This document shows positions 27,601 through 30,600 of a stretch of 33,537 nucleotides of DNA, piece by piece. Origin of the DNA: Apostichopus californicus (taxonomy: Eukaryota > Echinodermata > Holothuroidea > Aspidochirotida > Stichopodidae); NCBI GenBank assembly GCA_020650975.1, contig JAIPMN010038258.1:1-33537 (forward strand), read 5' to 3'. The notes under the pieces were generated by a model. That model worked only from the letters and a program-made list of their open reading frames with translations. It had not been told where the DNA came from and did not search any database. Position 1 is the first letter of the stretch, and each line of letters starts with the position of its first letter. The position numbers were made by a program, and so were the translations under genes.

Positions 27601-30600
27601 TGTGATTTGTTTTGTAAATAAGTCTCATGCAAAATTTCCTCTTGCCTGCAGAGGCATGGAGAGGAGGATATCTTGTCGCTGGCTCCGGACCAGTCTTGCT
27701 GCATCGCATCGTACATCGCCATGGAAGCATCAAGCCTGCCCTCACTCGGTGACGACGATAGCGCGATGCTCTCCAAGATACAGCAGAGGCTCGGTCTCCT
27801 GATCCGCTGCTGTAGCGACAACAAAGATGCCCTGTCTAGAGTCGGGGAATTCTTGAATGATCAGATAAATACTGACAGGTAAGGGGAATTCTTGAATGAT
27901 CAGATAAATACTGACAGGTAAGGGGAATTCTTGAATGATCAGATAAATACTGACAGGTAAGGAGAATTCTTGAATGATCAGATAAATACTGACAGGTAAG
28001 GGGAATTCTTGAATGATCAGATAAATACTGACAGGTAAGGGGAATTCTTGGATGATCAGATAAATACTGACAGGGTCAGGAGAATTCTTGAATGATCAGA
28101 TCAATACTGACAGGGTAAGGGAAATTCTTGAATGATCAGATAAATACTGACAGGTAAGGAGAATTCTTGAATGATCAGATAAATACTGACAGGTAAGGGG
28201 AATTCTTGAATGATCAGATAAATACTGACAGGTAAGGGGAATTCTTGGATGATCAGATAAATACTGACAGGGTCAGGAGAATTCTTGAATGATCAGATCA
28301 ATACTGACAGGGTAAGGGGAATTCTTGAATGATCAGATCAATACTGACAGGGTAAGGGGAATTCTTGAATGATCTGATGATACTAACAGGTTTTAGGACA
28401 TTCTTGTTTCATCAGATCAATTCAGGGGAATTCTTGAATGATCAGATAAATACTAATAGGTATGGAATGCACATCGGGAGTTGTAAGTATTGGGTCGGTA
28501 GTTGGACTGCTGAATAACACAGCATAACTATGCTTCATGGATAATGAGCTACTCAGTGACATTATGGTCATTAGTTAATGATAACAACATTCTTTCTTGG
28601 TTCAGTTATTCTCATAGCTCTCATGTTCTTGATAATTTTTTTTTACCATTCTCTGTTTCCATGATCTACATTCAGCCCTAGGTCCAAGTGGTATCGTATA
28701 CTGCTGACAGAGTTGTACCTACAAATCCCAGAGGTGATTCACTACGTGCCCAACATCCCACCACAGACCTTGACAGCAGAACATTCCAGTCTACCATCAG
28801 GAATAGATTCATTCTCCCATAGGTATGTTTTTAAATGTTTTTATCTGATCATACTATCCGTCTGTTAAACTCTCTTTCTGTCATAAACGTCTGTCTGTCC
28901 AATTCAAAGGAGAAATGTTGCTTTGGTCAGAGCTGAAAAGTGTATTCTTTGTAGTGCATTTTGAGCAGCTGTTAAGTCTGATATACATCCAAAGCTTTTG
29001 CTCTCAAAGAGGTGTTGTTTTAACTTATGAGTGTTTAAGAGGGATCATTAATGTGTTACAATGGATTTGTAAGATCATTTCACACACTTAGACAGTTAAG
29101 TTGCAGCTTGCAGAGCTGTGTGTATTTACTACCAAATCTAGTTGAGTGATTTTATCCTGTTGAATTTGGAACAATTTAGGACAAGGGTTGTCAACCATAT
29201 TTGAAAGTGGTAAATTTAGTGGAGTATAAATTCATTTCAAATGTGAAAGGGAGTATGAATTTTTGGAAGTGTTTGTTTGCCAAGGGATATGATGTAATTT
29301 TAGTGAAAGTTTCTCAGACAATTTTCAAGTGGAAGGGGGGGGGGGATGGGTGGGATGGGGTTAAGAGCAACATTAATGTGAGGTCAATATTGTACCTGGT
29401 ACCCCAACAAAGAAGATAAGTTGTACAACCCATATCGATCACTTGGTTTACATCCATATGTCCAAGTTTTTCTATGATAGATGTTCCTTAGTACTTTCCA
29501 ATGACTTTTCATCACTTAGCAGAAAAAATGGTGTCACTGCACAAGATTCAAATGCTTTACAGTATCGGTATTGTATGAAGTTATGTTTCCACCAACCATC
29601 TCTCATCCTCTCTTTAGGCTTCTAACTCTCCTAGCATCCCAAGTCACCAGTGTGGCGGGTCGTCAGAGGAAATTGGATGCCCTCGCAGCTCTCCGTACTC
29701 TGGCAACCTCTCACCCCTCCCTCCTGATGAGGTAAGCTAAAGAAAGGAATAGGTTTTGCCGTTAAGAGGATGAGGTTGTAATGAGTGGTGCAAAAAGTTG
29801 CAGATGTGGCAAGAAGCACGACAGTCAATGTTAAGTTAATCTAAACCAGCTATGGTCAACATGTATGTTCACATAGCCATAGTGAAATATACTGCGGCTG
29901 GGTTTGCAGCTCTGTTAGTTTTAAGCATCAATATACTCTGTATCATCTGAACTCATAGATAAATCTAATCGAGCCTGGCTTTCAACAGTGTTGTAGTGTT
30001 CACAGTTTACGGTTGATCCCTCCTTTCATTATCCCCATCCACCTACCTTACTAATTCACCTACATTTTTACACCCCTTCTGCACAGTTTATCTCCCTCCT
30101 TTCATTATCCCCATCCACCTACCTTACTAATTAACCTACATTATTACGACCCTTCTGCACAGTTTATCTCCCTAGCCCTTTCACATTGTGATCTGTGTCT
30201 TCTTCTTTGCTCAGTCTATTATTACTCAGTTTTTCATCATTTCATTGCTGTTTGGTAAAAATTTAGTTTTCTACCCTTCCGTCTAGTATTTTTATCAAAA
30301 TAAAATAAAACTCTTAGCAAACTGCTTATCCACTAGAGAGCCTGTGTAATAGCATGTGTAAAAGTAAGTTGGCCTGACATTTCGATCCTAGCAGGATCTT
30401 TTTCAGAGGCTAAATGACAAGTAATAGTAACAGAAGGGACAAACACACGCACAGAATACAGACAGGTTAATGAGCACGGTGAACACAATGAGATACATGT
30501 AAGGGGATTAGTAGACAAGGGATGGAGAGAAGAAAGCAACAGGGGAAGAGGAGAGGTAGGAGATTAACAGTGGAGGGACAAAAAGAGAGGATTAAATGAA

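Noticed and set aside
27344..27824. Reverse-strand frames of 133 and 88 residues
   Set aside because: Antisense of exon 33 and its upstream intron; no conserved motifs.
27845..28460. CRISPR-like array
   Set aside because: Units are contiguous without spacers and derive from the end of exon 33; a tandem minisatellite in a eukaryotic gene.
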